From the NCBI RefSeq assembly GCF_030944405.1, contig NZ_CP132339.1, positions 5,952,001 to 6,016,000 of the forward strand: a stretch of 64,000 nt of DNA. The letters are read 5' to 3'. This stretch comes from Janthinobacterium sp. J1-1. GTDB taxonomy: Bacteria > Pseudomonadota > Gammaproteobacteria > Burkholderiales > Burkholderiaceae_D. Below the pieces are notes generated by a model, which searched no databases, was not told the origin of the DNA, and worked only from the letters and a program-made list of their open reading frames with translations. Within the stretch, counting starts at the first letter, position 1. Every line of letters starts with the position of its first letter. Of this stretch, positions 54,967-63,783 are shown one piece after another. A program made the translations under genes and the position numbers.

Positions 54967-56355
54967 CTAATCTTTGCGCGAAAAATCGGCCCACATCAGG
55001 GTCTGGATCATGCTGCCGCCCTGCTCGTTGGCACGCACCGCCACCGCCATGCCCTGCATCACGAACACCACGCCCTGCTGCGGCTCCAGGGTGTTGAGCA
55101 GCTGTTCGAGCCCGCGCGCCAGCGATGTGGGGCGCTGCAGTTTTTCCGCCAGCTGCGCCGCGCACTTGTCGTCATTGCCGCTGCGGGGCGGACATTGATC
55201 GACACGCACGAAGGGGATCTTGCTGTCCTGCAGGCGCGCGGACAATTGCGCGACGATGGCTGCCGGTGGCGCAGTAAGATACAGATGATAGGAAGCCGCG
55301 CTGCAGCAATTATTCGACAGCAGCAACAGGCTGACCGGCGCGCCAAAGGCCATGGTGTCCGCTGACGGCACATAGGCAAACGGCGGCGCATGGGCCGCGT
55401 CGCTGGAATACGTCTTGCGCAGCTCGGCAGCGCTGGCGGCGCGCCAGCCCGGCAGGCAGGCGGCGTTGGCGGCGGCGAAGCAGGTGCGATAGCCTGACTG
55501 CTCATCGATAAACAATTGCTCGACCACCTTGCGCCCGCCCGCCGCGCCGGAGATCATATCCTTGGGCAACACATCCCAGCTGCCGGCACCATTCTTGCGC
55601 CAGGCAAGCGCCGTACGCGACCAGGCCCATAACGGTTCGTAGGGGTTGGCTTCCTCGTCGGCTTGCCGGGCCAGGTAAGTCCGCGGCAAGGCTATCGGTT
55701 CGCGCCGCTTGCCATCGCCATCGATCACCATCACGACCGATGGCGCGGCTTCATCGTCAACATAGGCAAACGACTTGCCATCGGGCGATACCGACGCCAG
55801 CGCACGCAGTTGCAGGCTCTCGCCATCATCGAGCGCACGCGGCAAGACGATGGTCTGGACCGGAAAAGCGCTGACGAGGAAGCCGGGCAACTGCTGGCCG
55901 GGAAAGTAGCGGCTGCTTTTCGACCAGGGAAAGCCGTGCGGATACTTTGCGGTGCCCCGGTAGCCGTCTATGGAGGGAGCAATTTTTTCGACCACCGGCT
56001 TGCCGTCCCGTTCGCGCACCAGCGCCAGCACGCCGGACTCGTCTTGTAATTTGGCAAAATAGACGGGTATGTGGAAGTCGGTCCAGCGTTCGATGGCGTC
56101 GGTATGCTTGACAAGCACTTGCGCGCCATGGATCAGACGCATCGAGTGCTGCTCGGTGGACATCAGCGAGCCGCCGCCCTGGCGGTATTCGATCGACAAG
56201 ACCGTGAACTCGTCGTACGGCAAGGCCATGGTGACCTTTTCGCCGCGTTCCAGCACATCGGCGTAGCGGCCCGTGGGCGGCTCCGTAAACGGATTGCAGC
56301 CGGCCAGGACCAGCAGTGCGGCGCCCCACCAGTACAACCGTGCGCGCATTTTCAT
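54967..56355 (-). CDS. Hypothetical lipoprotein
   Basis: The 462-residue protein begins with a lipoprotein signal ending LVLAGC (C20 in MKMRARLYWWGAALLVLAGC). No known domain is recognised. Blocks include VLSIEYRQGGGSLMSTEQHS, ALASVSPDGKSFAYVDDEAA, SGYRTCFAAANAACLPGW, LLSNNCCSAASYHLYLTAPP and VRVDQCPPRSGNDDKC, so the mature part is rich in cysteine. The start is six bases from the ArsR-like stop, so the two genes are one operon. Confidence 0.75.
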   Translation of the reverse strand: MKMRARLYWWGAALLVLAGCNPFTEPPTGRYADVLERGEKVTMALPYDEFTVLSIEYRQGGGSLMSTEQHSMRLIHGAQVLVKHTDAIERWTDFHIPVYFAKLQDESGVLALVRERDGKPVVEKIAPSIDGYRGTAKYPHGFPWSKSSRYFPGQQLPGFLVSAFPVQTIVLPRALDDGESLQLRALASVSPDGKSFAYVDDEAAPSVVMVIDGDGKRREPIALPRTYLARQADEEANPYEPLWAWSRTALAWRKNGAGSWDVLPKDMISGAAGGRKVVEQLFIDEQSGYRTCFAAANAACLPGWRAASAAELRKTYSSDAAHAPPFAYVPSADTMAFGAPVSLLLLSNNCCSAASYHLYLTAPPAAIVAQLSARLQDSKIPFVRVDQCPPRSGNDDKCAAQLAEKLQRPTSLARGLEQLLNTLEPQQGVVFVMQGMAVAVRANEQGGSMIQTLMWADFSRKD

Positions 56356-56361
56356 GTGGTG

Positions 56362-56682
56362 TCAGCCTTCGGATGATTGCTGCAGGATCGCCGCCAGCAA
56401 GCCCGGAAAGCGGCTGTCCATGTCGGCCCGTCGCAGCTTGTTCATATGGGTGGTGCCGGTGTTTTCGGTCCACACCAGCCCCGCTTCGCGCAGCACCTTG
56501 AAGTGATGCGAGACAGTCGACTTGGGCCGGCCGCCGTCGAGGTCGCCACAGGCGGCGGCCTCCACGCAGGCCAGGTGCTGCACGATGCCCAGGCGGATCG
56601 AATCGCTGAGCGCGTACAGCACGCGTTCGAGCACGAATTCGCTGGCGGCAGGATGTTTGTGTGGTCGCATGAGCGGAATCAT
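56362..56682 (-). CDS. ArsR-family winged-helix repressor
   Basis: The 106-residue protein (from the ATG at 56682; an ATG at 56670 is possible) has the ArsR fold: LYALSDSIRLGIVQHLACVE, GRPKSTVSHHFKVLREAGL, VWTENTGTTHMNKLRR. No metal-binding CxC box appears, although CVEAAACGD offers two cysteines that might sense redox or electrophiles. It diverges from the flavin oxidoreductase across an inverted repeat. Confidence 0.88.
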   Translation of the reverse strand: MIPLMRPHKHPAASEFVLERVLYALSDSIRLGIVQHLACVEAAACGDLDGGRPKSTVSHHFKVLREAGLVWTENTGTTHMNKLRRADMDSRFPGLLAAILQQSSEG

Positions 56683-56693
56683 ACACCATGCGC

Positions 56694-56725
56694 TATACTC
56701 CTTCCATTCTTCGAAAACTTTCGAA
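56694..56725 (+). promoter_or_regulatory. Promoter and ArsR-type operator before the flavin oxidoreductase
   Basis: A -10 element TATACT (56694-56699) is followed by the perfect inverted repeat TTCGAAA-AC-TTTCGAA (56710-56725). The repeat sits over the expected start of transcription, a repressor position, between divergent regulator and enzyme genes. Confidence 0.6.
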
Positions 56726-56762
56726 GTACCGAACCACCCAACATTTTTTCGCAAAGGCCACC

Positions 56763-57851
56763 ATGTCCGCCCTGTTCCAGCCCTACCACCTGAAAGATAT
56801 TACCCTGCGCAACCGTATCGCCGTGCCGCCGATGTGTCAGTACATGGCCATCGACGGCCTGGCCAATGACTGGCATCTGTCACACTACGCCGGCATGGCG
56901 CGTGGCGGCGCCGGCCTGGTGATCGTCGAAGCGACGGCCGTCTCGCCGGAAGGCCGCATCACCCCCGGCTGCACCGGCATCTGGAGCGACGCGCTGGCAC
57001 AAGGTTTTGCGCCGATCGTCAAGGAAATCAAGAAAGCCGGCGCCGTGCCCGGCATCCAGATCGGCCACGCCGGCCGCAAGGCCAGCGCCAACCGCCCATG
57101 GGAAGGCGACGACCATATCGCCGAAGGTGATCCGCGCGGCTGGCCAACCATCGCGCCGTCCGCCATCGCGTTTGGCGGCGGCCTGGGCAAGGTGCCGCGC
57201 GCCATGACCCTGGACGATATCGCCCGCGTGCGCCAGGACTTCGTCGATGCCGCCCTGCGCGCGCGCGAAGTCGGCTTCGAATGGCTGGAGCTGCATTTCG
57301 CCCACGGCTACCTGGGCCAGAGCTTCTTTTCGGCCCATTCCAACCAGCGCGACGACATCTATGGCGGCAGCCTGGAAAACCGCAGCCGCTTCCTGCTCGA
57401 AACCCTGAAGGCCGTGCGCGAGGTATGGCCCGAGCACCTGCCGCTGACGATCCGTTTCGGCGTGATCGAATTCGACGGCCGCGACGAGGAAACGCTGCTC
57501 GAATCGATAGGCCTGGTGCGCCAGTTCAAGGACGCCGGCATGGACATGATCAGCGTCAGCATGGGCTTCACCATTCCCGACACGACGATCCCCTGGGGCC
57601 CGGCCTTCATGGGCCCGATCGCCGAACGCGTGCGCAAGGAAGCCGGCGTACCGGTATCGTCGGCCTGGGGCTTCGGCACGCCGGCCATCGCCGAGCAAGT
57701 GGTGAAGGATGAACAGCTGGACGTGGTCATGGTCGGCAAGGCCCACCTGGCCAACCCGCACTGGACGTATTTCGCGGCCAAGGAACTGGGCCTGCCACGC
57801 GCCTCGTGGACCATGCCGGCGCCGTACGCGCACTGGCTGGAACGCTACTGA
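56763..57851 (+). CDS. NADH:flavin oxidoreductase, YqjM-type old yellow enzyme
   Basis: From the ATG at 56763 the protein has 362 residues. It shows the YqjM-class cysteine C25 (AVPPMCQYMA), IQIGHAGRKASANRPWEG, FEWLELHFAHGYLGQSFFSA and LENRSRFLLETLKAVREV. It reduces activated C=C bonds of electrophiles with FMN. Likely repressed by the divergent ArsR-like protein and induced by electrophiles; this is inference. Its end overlaps the convergent exporter gene by seven bases. Confidence 0.94.
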   Translation: MSALFQPYHLKDITLRNRIAVPPMCQYMAIDGLANDWHLSHYAGMARGGAGLVIVEATAVSPEGRITPGCTGIWSDALAQGFAPIVKEIKKAGAVPGIQIGHAGRKASANRPWEGDDHIAEGDPRGWPTIAPSAIAFGGGLGKVPRAMTLDDIARVRQDFVDAALRAREVGFEWLELHFAHGYLGQSFFSAHSNQRDDIYGGSLENRSRFLLETLKAVREVWPEHLPLTIRFGVIEFDGRDEETLLESIGLVRQFKDAGMDMISVSMGFTIPDTTIPWGPAFMGPIAERVRKEAGVPVSSAWGFGTPAIAEQVVKDEQLDVVMVGKAHLANPHWTYFAAKELGLPRASWTMPAPYAHWLERY

Positions 57852-59332
57852 CCCTCGTTCGCCTTGCCCTTGGCCTCGAATCCCTCCAGCGGCAATTCCG
57901 GCAGGAACAGCAAGGCGAACAGTCCCACCAGCAGCAGCACCGCGCCGGCGCCAAACACGCTGGCGATCGCATGGCGGTACACCTCGACGGTCTGCGCCGC
58001 CGCGTGCGCCCCCAGCGCCGACACCGCCTCCACGCCATGCGCATGCAGCTGGCGCGCGAGGATGGCGCCGGACGCCGTCACGCCCAGCAGTCCCCCGAGC
58101 GAGCGGAAGAAGGCCAGCATGGCGGTGCCGACCCCGCGCCGCGACAAGGGCAAGGCATTTTGCACCGCAATCGTCATGTTCGGCATCACCAGGCCGAGAC
58201 CCGCGCCGAGGAAAAAGATGGCCGGCTCGATCACCCAGTAACCCTGCGCCGTTTCCATCGCCCAGGCCAGCACGCCGAAGGCGGCCACCGCCACGCCCAG
58301 GCCCACCACCTGCACCATCTTGTACTTGCCCGAACGCGACAGCACGCGGCCGTTCAGCAGCGACGACAGCACCAGCCCCACCATCATCGCCACCGTCATC
58401 ACGCCCGATTCGGCCGGACTGGTCCCCATCACCAGCTGGAAAAACAGCGGAAAGAACACGCTGGCACCCATCAGGCCCATGAAGGTCATGGCCATGACCA
58501 GGCTGGCGATGTTGAAAGTGCGGTTCAGGAACAGATCGGGCGGCAGCACCGGCTCGTCGACCCGGCGCACATGCAGCAGCAGCCAGGCCGCCATCAGCAC
58601 GGCCAGGCCGGCGCTGAGCTTGACCGCCAGGCCATCCCACGGCCACTCGGTGCCGCCCAGCGCCAGCACCAGCAAGGCGGCCGTGATGGCGCCGGTCAGC
58701 AGCACCGAACCCAGGTAATCGATCTTGTGCGCGTGCGCCTTGACCGGTTTGCGCATCGCCTTGGCGATAATATAAAAGGCCACCGCGCCGACCGGCAGGT
58801 TCACATAGAAAATCCAGTGCCACGAGAGCGCATCGGTAATCACGCCGCCCAGCACCGGCCCCAGCACGCTGGTGACGGCAAACACGATCGGCACCATGCC
58901 CTGCCGCTTGCCCCGCTCGGCCGGCGGCACGATGTCGCCGATAATGATCTGCGCCAGCGGCATGAAGCCGCCCGCCCCCAGGCCCTGGATCGCGCGGAAG
59001 ATGATCAGTTCGGTCATGTTCTGCGCCAGCCCGCATAGCACGGAACCGAGCAAAAAGGTCAGCAGCGCGGTGAAAATCATGGGACGGCGGCCATACTGGT
59101 CGGCCAGCTTGCCATACAGCGGCATGGTGGCGGTCGACGCCAGCACATAGGCAGTCACCACCCACGACAAGTGCGCCATGCCGCCCAGATCATCGACGAT
59201 GCGCGGCAGGGCCGTAGCAACGATGCTCTGATCCAGCGCGCCCAGGCCCAGCACGGCCATCAGGCCAATGTACACGGCGCGCACTTCGCGCTCGGTGACG
59301 GGGGCGGCGGTATGTTTGCTTGTATCGTTCAT
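57845..59332 (-). CDS. MFS drug exporter, DHA2 (EmrB/QacA) family
   Basis: The 495-residue protein starts at the ATG at 59332, overlapping the LysR stop by four bases. It has 14 predicted membrane segments and DHA2 motifs GLGALDQSIVATALPRIVDD, WVVTAYVLASTATMPLYGKL, ADQYGRRPMI, GLGAGGFMPLAQIIIGDIVP and GPVLGGVITD. It probably exports a toxic compound under control of the preceding LysR gene. Confidence 0.92.
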   Translation of the reverse strand: MNDTSKHTAAPVTEREVRAVYIGLMAVLGLGALDQSIVATALPRIVDDLGGMAHLSWVVTAYVLASTATMPLYGKLADQYGRRPMIFTALLTFLLGSVLCGLAQNMTELIIFRAIQGLGAGGFMPLAQIIIGDIVPPAERGKRQGMVPIVFAVTSVLGPVLGGVITDALSWHWIFYVNLPVGAVAFYIIAKAMRKPVKAHAHKIDYLGSVLLTGAITAALLVLALGGTEWPWDGLAVKLSAGLAVLMAAWLLLHVRRVDEPVLPPDLFLNRTFNIASLVMAMTFMGLMGASVFFPLFFQLVMGTSPAESGVMTVAMMVGLVLSSLLNGRVLSRSGKYKMVQVVGLGVAVAAFGVLAWAMETAQGYWVIEPAIFFLGAGLGLVMPNMTIAVQNALPLSRRGVGTAMLAFFRSLGGLLGVTASGAILARQLHAHGVEAVSALGAHAAAQTVEVYRHAIASVFGAGAVLLLVGLFALLFLPELPLEGFEAKGKANEGQ

Positions 59333-60252
59333 GGTTGTTCCGATTCGAATAGGCCAGGTTTGGCGGGAAACCTGAAAGCCTCGACAAAGGCCGAAAATGC
59401 GGGTGACGCCTGGCGCCGGTTCGGGTAGTACAAATGAAAGCCCTGGAAACGCGGACACCAGTCCGGCAGGATCTCCCGCAGCCGGCCATCGGCCAGGTAG
59501 GGCGCGACCAGTTCTTCCGGCACATAGGCCAGGCCGATGCCGTCGAGCGCCGCATTGAGCACATGCATGGTGCTGTTGAACACCAGCTGACCTTCCACTT
59601 TCACGCTGAAGGCCTGGCCATCCTTTTCGAATTCCCAGGCGTAGATGGCGCCAGCTGGCCGGTGCCGGATATTCACGCAGGCGTGGCCCGTCAACGCATA
59701 TGGCGTCGCGGGCGCTCGATTGCGCTCGAAATAGGCCGGCGAGCCGACCACCATCAGGCGCCAGTCAGGGCCGATCCGGGTGGCGATCATGTCCTTGCTG
59801 ACCGCTTCTCCCATCCGTATGCCGGCGTCGAAGCGCTGCTCGACCACATTCGTAAAACCGTAGTCGACATGGAGCTCCAGCGTGATGTCCGGGTAGTGGT
59901 TCAGGAACGCAGCGAGCTTCGGGCGCAAACATAGCTCGATCTGATCGTCGGTACAGGAAACGCGGATGGTGCCGCTGGGCTTGTCGCGCAACTCGCCCAG
60001 CGCTTCCAGTTCCGCCGTGATCTGCTCGAACAGCGGCGCAATCGAGCGCATCAACCGCTCGCCTGCCTGCGTCGGCGCCACATTGCGCGTGGTGCGGGCC
60101 AGCAGCCGCACCCCCAGCCGCGCTTCCAGCGCACGCATGGCATGGCTGAGCGCGGACGGGCTCACGCCCAGCCGGGCCGCCGCCTTGGTAAAGCTCTGGT
60201 CCTGCGCGACCGCCAGGAAGGCTTGCAGATCATGGATTTTGGTAAGCGACAT
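59329..60252 (-). CDS. LysR-family transcriptional regulator
   Basis: The 307-residue protein has the N-terminal LysR helix-turn-helix (FLAVAQDQSFTKAAARLGVS, PSALSHAMRALEARLGVRLL). The effector domain shows IRVSCTDDQIELCLRPKLA and FDAGIRMGEAVSKDMIATRI. It overlaps the DHA2 exporter gene by ATGA and diverges from a second MFS gene, so it may control both. Confidence 0.93.
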   Translation of the reverse strand: MSLTKIHDLQAFLAVAQDQSFTKAAARLGVSPSALSHAMRALEARLGVRLLARTTRNVAPTQAGERLMRSIAPLFEQITAELEALGELRDKPSGTIRVSCTDDQIELCLRPKLAAFLNHYPDITLELHVDYGFTNVVEQRFDAGIRMGEAVSKDMIATRIGPDWRLMVVGSPAYFERNRAPATPYALTGHACVNIRHRPAGAIYAWEFEKDGQAFSVKVEGQLVFNSTMHVLNAALDGIGLAYVPEELVAPYLADGRLREILPDWCPRFQGFHLYYPNRRQASPAFSAFVEAFRFPAKPGLFESEQP

Positions 60253-60283
60253 TACTGAATTTTTTTCACAATAACATCCGGAT

Positions 60284-60305
60284 TGTACCTACTAATCAAA
60301 GTACA
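60284..60305. promoter_or_regulatory. Candidate LysR operator
   Basis: TGTAC (60284-60288) and GTACA (60301-60305) form an inverted repeat with a 12-base spacer in the divergent region, close to the T-N11-A pattern of LysR sites. Confidence 0.5.
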
Positions 60306-60352
60306 TCGATTGCTGCACCATATCGCCCTGAACCTTCAAGGAGTAGCGACAA

Positions 60353-61567
60353 ATGACCGTACAAATTTCCGGCATCGCCGCGAGCGATCACGCCACGGCA
60401 GGCGACGCCGTGCAGCAACCGGCCCGATGGAGCGGCATCTTCGCGATGACCCTGTGCGTGTTCGCGCTGGTGGCGTCGGAATTCCTGCCCGTCAGCCTGC
60501 TGACGCCGATCGCCGGCGACCTTGGCGTCAGCGAAGGCCTGGCTGGCTACGGCATCGCCATTTCCGGCGCGTTTGCCGTGCTGGCCAGCCTGAGCATTGC
60601 CAGGCTGGCCGGCAATATGGACCGCAAGCTGCTGCTGTTGCTGCTGACCGGTTTGATGGGCGTGTCCGGCCTGATCGTGGGCCTGGCGCCCAACTACCCG
60701 GCCTACCTGCTCGGGCGCGCGCTGATCGGCGTGGTGGTCGGTGGCTTCTGGTCGATGTCGGCCGCCGTCGCCATGCGGCTGGTGCCAGCGGCGAGCGTGG
60801 CCAGGGCGCTGGCGGTGTTCAATGGCGGCAACGCACTGGCGACCGTCGTCGCGGCGCCTCTGGGCAGCTACCTGGGCGGCACCGTCGGCTGGCGCGGCGC
60901 CTTTCTGTGCCTGGTACCGGTGTCGCTGCTGGCGCTGGCCTGGCAATGGATCAGCCTGCCAGCCATGAAGACCGCGCCGCGCCCAGCGGCTGGCGGCCAA
61001 GTCTTCAGCCTGCTGAAACAGCCCCTGGTGGTCAGCGGCATGCTGGCTGTCGGCATGTTTTTCATGGGGCAGTTCATGCTGTTCACCTATGTGCGCCCAT
61101 TCCTCGAAACGGTGACGCGCGTCGATTTTTCCACCCTGTCGATGGTGCTGCTGGTGACCGGCATCGCCGGCTTGCTGGGCACCATGCTGATCGGCACTTT
61201 GCTGCAATGGAGCATGTACCGCACGCTGGTGCTGACCCCGCTATTGATGGCCGTCATCGCACTGGCGCTGACGGTTGCCGGTGGCTGGCTGCCCGCGGCA
61301 TTCGTGCTGCTGGGCCTGTGGGGCCTGATGGCGACGGCGGCGCCCACCGGCTGGTGGTCGTGGCTGGCCAAAGCCTTGCCCCGCGACGCGGAGGCAGGCG
61401 GCGGGCTGATGGTGGCAACCGTGCAGCTGTGCATTGCGCTCGGCTCCGTCATCGGCGGCATGCTGTTCGACGGCATCGGCTACCGCGCCACCCTGATCGC
61501 CAGCGCCGCGCTGTTGCTGCTGGCAGCGCTGCTGGCCTGGCGCACGGCGCGCCTGCAAGCTCGTTGA
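60353..61567 (+). CDS. MFS transporter, DHA1 (AraJ/YdhP-like) family
   Basis: The 404-residue protein has 12 membrane segments and typical motifs: FALVASEFLPVSLLTPIAGD, GYGIAISGAFAVLASLSIAR, GVVVGGFWSMSAAVAMRLVP and ALATVVAAPLGSYLGGTVGW. It resembles sugar or drug efflux proteins. AAGGAG lies at 60339-60344. Divergent from the LysR gene. Confidence 0.9.
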   Translation: MTVQISGIAASDHATAGDAVQQPARWSGIFAMTLCVFALVASEFLPVSLLTPIAGDLGVSEGLAGYGIAISGAFAVLASLSIARLAGNMDRKLLLLLLTGLMGVSGLIVGLAPNYPAYLLGRALIGVVVGGFWSMSAAVAMRLVPAASVARALAVFNGGNALATVVAAPLGSYLGGTVGWRGAFLCLVPVSLLALAWQWISLPAMKTAPRPAAGGQVFSLLKQPLVVSGMLAVGMFFMGQFMLFTYVRPFLETVTRVDFSTLSMVLLVTGIAGLLGTMLIGTLLQWSMYRTLVLTPLLMAVIALALTVAGGWLPAAFVLLGLWGLMATAAPTGWWSWLAKALPRDAEAGGGLMVATVQLCIALGSVIGGMLFDGIGYRATLIASAALLLLAALLAWRTARLQAR

Positions 61568-61673
61568 AGCAGACCCGGCATGCAATCACTGTTTCCACTT
61601 GATCGCGCGGCACGGCGATTGCACGCTTCGGCTACAATTTATGCCTCTGCTCTTACTTTTTCCAGGACACACG

Positions 61674-62429
61674 ATGATCGTCTTTATTACCGGCGCCACC
61701 GCCGGCTTTGGCGCCGCCATGGCACGCACTTTCGTTCGCAACGGCCACCGGGTGATCATCAGCGGCCGCCGCGCCGACCGTCTGCAGGCGCTGGCCGCCG
61801 AACTGGGCGAGGCTGCCTTGCCGCTGCTGCTGGACGTGACCGACAAGGTCTCGATCAACACCGCGCTCGACAGCATTCCCGCCGCCTGGCAAGCCATCGA
61901 CGTGCTGATCAACAATGCCGGCCTGGCGCTGAACGTGGCGCCGGCGCACGAGGCGTCGCTGGAGGACTGGGACACCATGATCGCCACCAATATCAGCGGC
62001 CTGGTCGCCATGACGCGCGCGCTGCTGCCGGCTATGGTGGCGCGCAACAGCGGCACCATCATCAACCTCGGTTCGGTGGCCGGCGACACGCCCTACCCCG
62101 GCGGCAATGTGTACGGCGCCACCAAGGCCTTCGTCGAACAGTTCACCCTGAACCTGCGCGCCGACCTGGCCGGCACCGGCGTGCGCGCCACCAACCTGGC
62201 GCCGGGCCTGTGCGGCGGCACCGAGTTTTCGAACGTGCGCCTGAAGGGCGACGATGCGGCGGCGGCCAAGGTCTACGAGGGCACCCAGCCCTTGACGGCC
62301 GAAGACATCGCCGAAACCGCCTACTGGATCGCCACCCTGCCGCCGCACGTCAATATCAACCGTATCGAGATGATGCCGACCTGCCAGGGCTATGGACCGT
62401 TGAATATCAAGCGCACGGTGGCGCCATAA
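61674..62429 (+). CDS. ydfG: SDR family oxidoreductase, YdfG-like
   Basis: The 251-residue enzyme from the ATG at 61674 (behind AGGA) has TGATAGFGAAMARTF, INNAGLALNVAPAHEASLED, LGSVAGDTPYPGGNVYGATK with the Tyr-Lys pair and TNLAPGLCGGTEFSNVRLKG. E. coli YdfG oxidises L-allo-threonine, serine and malonic semialdehyde-type compounds with NADP. A longer opening to 61599 is unsupported. Confidence 0.9.
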   Translation: MIVFITGATAGFGAAMARTFVRNGHRVIISGRRADRLQALAAELGEAALPLLLDVTDKVSINTALDSIPAAWQAIDVLINNAGLALNVAPAHEASLEDWDTMIATNISGLVAMTRALLPAMVARNSGTIINLGSVAGDTPYPGGNVYGATKAFVEQFTLNLRADLAGTGVRATNLAPGLCGGTEFSNVRLKGDDAAAAKVYEGTQPLTAEDIAETAYWIATLPPHVNINRIEMMPTCQGYGPLNIKRTVAP

Positions 62430-62451
62430 GCGAAGAATTACGCGGCATGCC

Positions 62452-62480
62452 TTGCAAAATTGCCCGGCGCCGGTCATAAT
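62452..62480 (+). promoter_or_regulatory. Promoter of third tRNA-Lys gene
   Basis: TTGCAA (62452-62457) and CATAAT (62475-62480) have a 17-base spacer, 10 bases before the tRNA. Confidence 0.75.
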
Positions 62481-62490
62481 AGCCGCCCTT

Positions 62491-62566
62491 GGGTCGTTAG
62501 CTCAGCTGGTAGAGCAGCGGACTTTTAATCCGTTGGTCGCAGGTTCGAATCCCGCACGGCCTACCA
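62491..62566 (+). tRNA. tRNA-Lys (anticodon TTT), copy 3
   Basis: The 76-base gene is identical to the two copies at 43142 and 43306, including the encoded CCA. The long open frame through it (62452) is an artefact of reading the tRNA as protein. Confidence 0.98.
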
Positions 62567-62582
62567 AGAATTTGCTTGATGT

Positions 62583-62611
62583 AAAAGCCAACCCTCACCG
62601 GTTGGCTTTTT
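62583..62611 (+). terminator. Rho-independent terminator after tRNA-Lys copy 3
   Basis: AAAAGCCAACC and GGTTGGCTTTT form an 11-pair stem with a six-base loop, ending in T5. Confidence 0.92.
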
Positions 62612-62664
62612 GCATTTCAGCACGCATGTTCTATCATGCTGGCATTCAAGTCGAACTCAAGCCC

Positions 62665-63258
62665 ATGCCCTTCACTATCGCCGCCCCCGTCCACAGCGAA
62701 CTGATCATCAAGAAAAGCCGTTTTATCGGTTGCGTGCAGCCGATGACGGACCGCGCCAGCGCGCAACAGATCGTCAACGGCTTGAAAGCCCGGCATCCGG
62801 GCGCGGTGCACGTGTGCTGGGCGCTGCTGGCGGGCGGGCAGTCGGCGGCCGTCGATGATGGCGAACCGAGCGGCACCGCCGGGCGGCCCATGCTGGACGT
62901 GCTGCGCCACCAGGACCTGGAAGGGGTGCTGGCGACGGTGGTGCGCTATTGGGGCGGCGTGAAACTGGGCGCGGGCGGGCTGGTGCGGGCCTACACCGAC
63001 AGCGTGGCGCAGGCGCTGCTGCAGGCGGAAAAGACGGCCATCGTGCGCCAGCGGCGGCTAGCCTGCACGGTGCCGTATGCGATGGAAGGCATGCTGCGGC
63101 GCGAACTCGATGCGGCGGGCGCCACCTTGCTGGCGGTGGCGCACAGCGACGCGGTGCTGTTCGATTTCAGCCTGGCCGAGGGCGCCGCCAGCGCCTTGCT
63201 GGCGCATCTGGACGAGGCGGGCAACGGGCGCATCGCGTGGCTGGAACAGCAGGACTAA
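62665..63258 (+). CDS. yigZ: YigZ/IMPACT family protein
   Basis: From the ATG at 62665 (MPFTIAAPVHSELIIKKSRF) the protein has 197 residues, the family length. Signature: HVCWALLAG, VDDGEPSGTAGRPMLDVLRH, and VVRYWGGVKLGAGGLVRAYT. The C-terminal DUF1949-type domain follows. A role in translation or ribosome binding is suggested for the family. Overlaps the convergent gene by four bases. Confidence 0.94.
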   Translation: MPFTIAAPVHSELIIKKSRFIGCVQPMTDRASAQQIVNGLKARHPGAVHVCWALLAGGQSAAVDDGEPSGTAGRPMLDVLRHQDLEGVLATVVRYWGGVKLGAGGLVRAYTDSVAQALLQAEKTAIVRQRRLACTVPYAMEGMLRRELDAAGATLLAVAHSDAVLFDFSLAEGAASALLAHLDEAGNGRIAWLEQQD

Positions 63259-63782
63259 AAAGGCAAGAAAAAGGAATCCAGACTTGCCCGCCTGGTGTTG
63301 AATTCGGCAACCTGCTGCGCATCAAGCTTGAGTTCCACCTCGGTCCAGGAGCCTGAAACATCGCTGACATGGCTCCAGATGCGCCGCACCGACAAGGTCG
63401 ATCCGTGCAAGTCGGCGTCCAGCAGGCTGATCCTGATCGCGCCGTTATCGCGAAACGCATATTTGCCGCTCGGCGCGGTGGACAAGGCGTGCGTCCAGCT
63501 TTGCAGTTGCGCGGTCGAGGCTGGCCACAGATCGATCCTGAAGAATGCCCTGATGGTCTCGGTCAGCGGCAGGATGTCGTTCAACAGCTTGTGCACGCGC
63601 TCATCGCCGGTATCACGCAGCGCCTTGGAATTGGCGGCGTAACTGAACTCCAGGATGACTTCATGCATGTCGCGGGCGGTGGCGGCCCGGTCGAAATGTT
63701 GCGTCAGATAATTGGGTTCGAGCCAGTCCAGTGCATGGACCAGCTCGGCAAGCGAGGCCAGCGTATCGGCAACATTACTCAC
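63255..63782 (-). CDS. Hypothetical protein (175 aa)
   Basis: The protein is not recognised. It starts at a GTG (63782), one base after the stop of the upstream partial gene. It has no signal peptide or membrane segment. Composition is ordinary and acidic (MHEVILEFSYAANSKALRD, LLDADLHGSTLSVRRIW, WTEVELKLDAQQVAEFNTRR). Coupled spacing suggests that it works with the upstream gene. Confidence 0.65.
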   Translation of the reverse strand: MSNVADTLASLAELVHALDWLEPNYLTQHFDRAATARDMHEVILEFSYAANSKALRDTGDERVHKLLNDILPLTETIRAFFRIDLWPASTAQLQSWTHALSTAPSGKYAFRDNGAIRISLLDADLHGSTLSVRRIWSHVSDVSGSWTEVELKLDAQQVAEFNTRRASLDSFFLPF

Positions 63783-63783
63783 A

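Noticed and set aside
62452..62664. N-terminal extension of the YigZ gene (SLAQLVEQRTFNPLVAGSNP...)
   Set aside because: It is the tRNA-Lys gene read as protein; the true start is the ATG at 62665.
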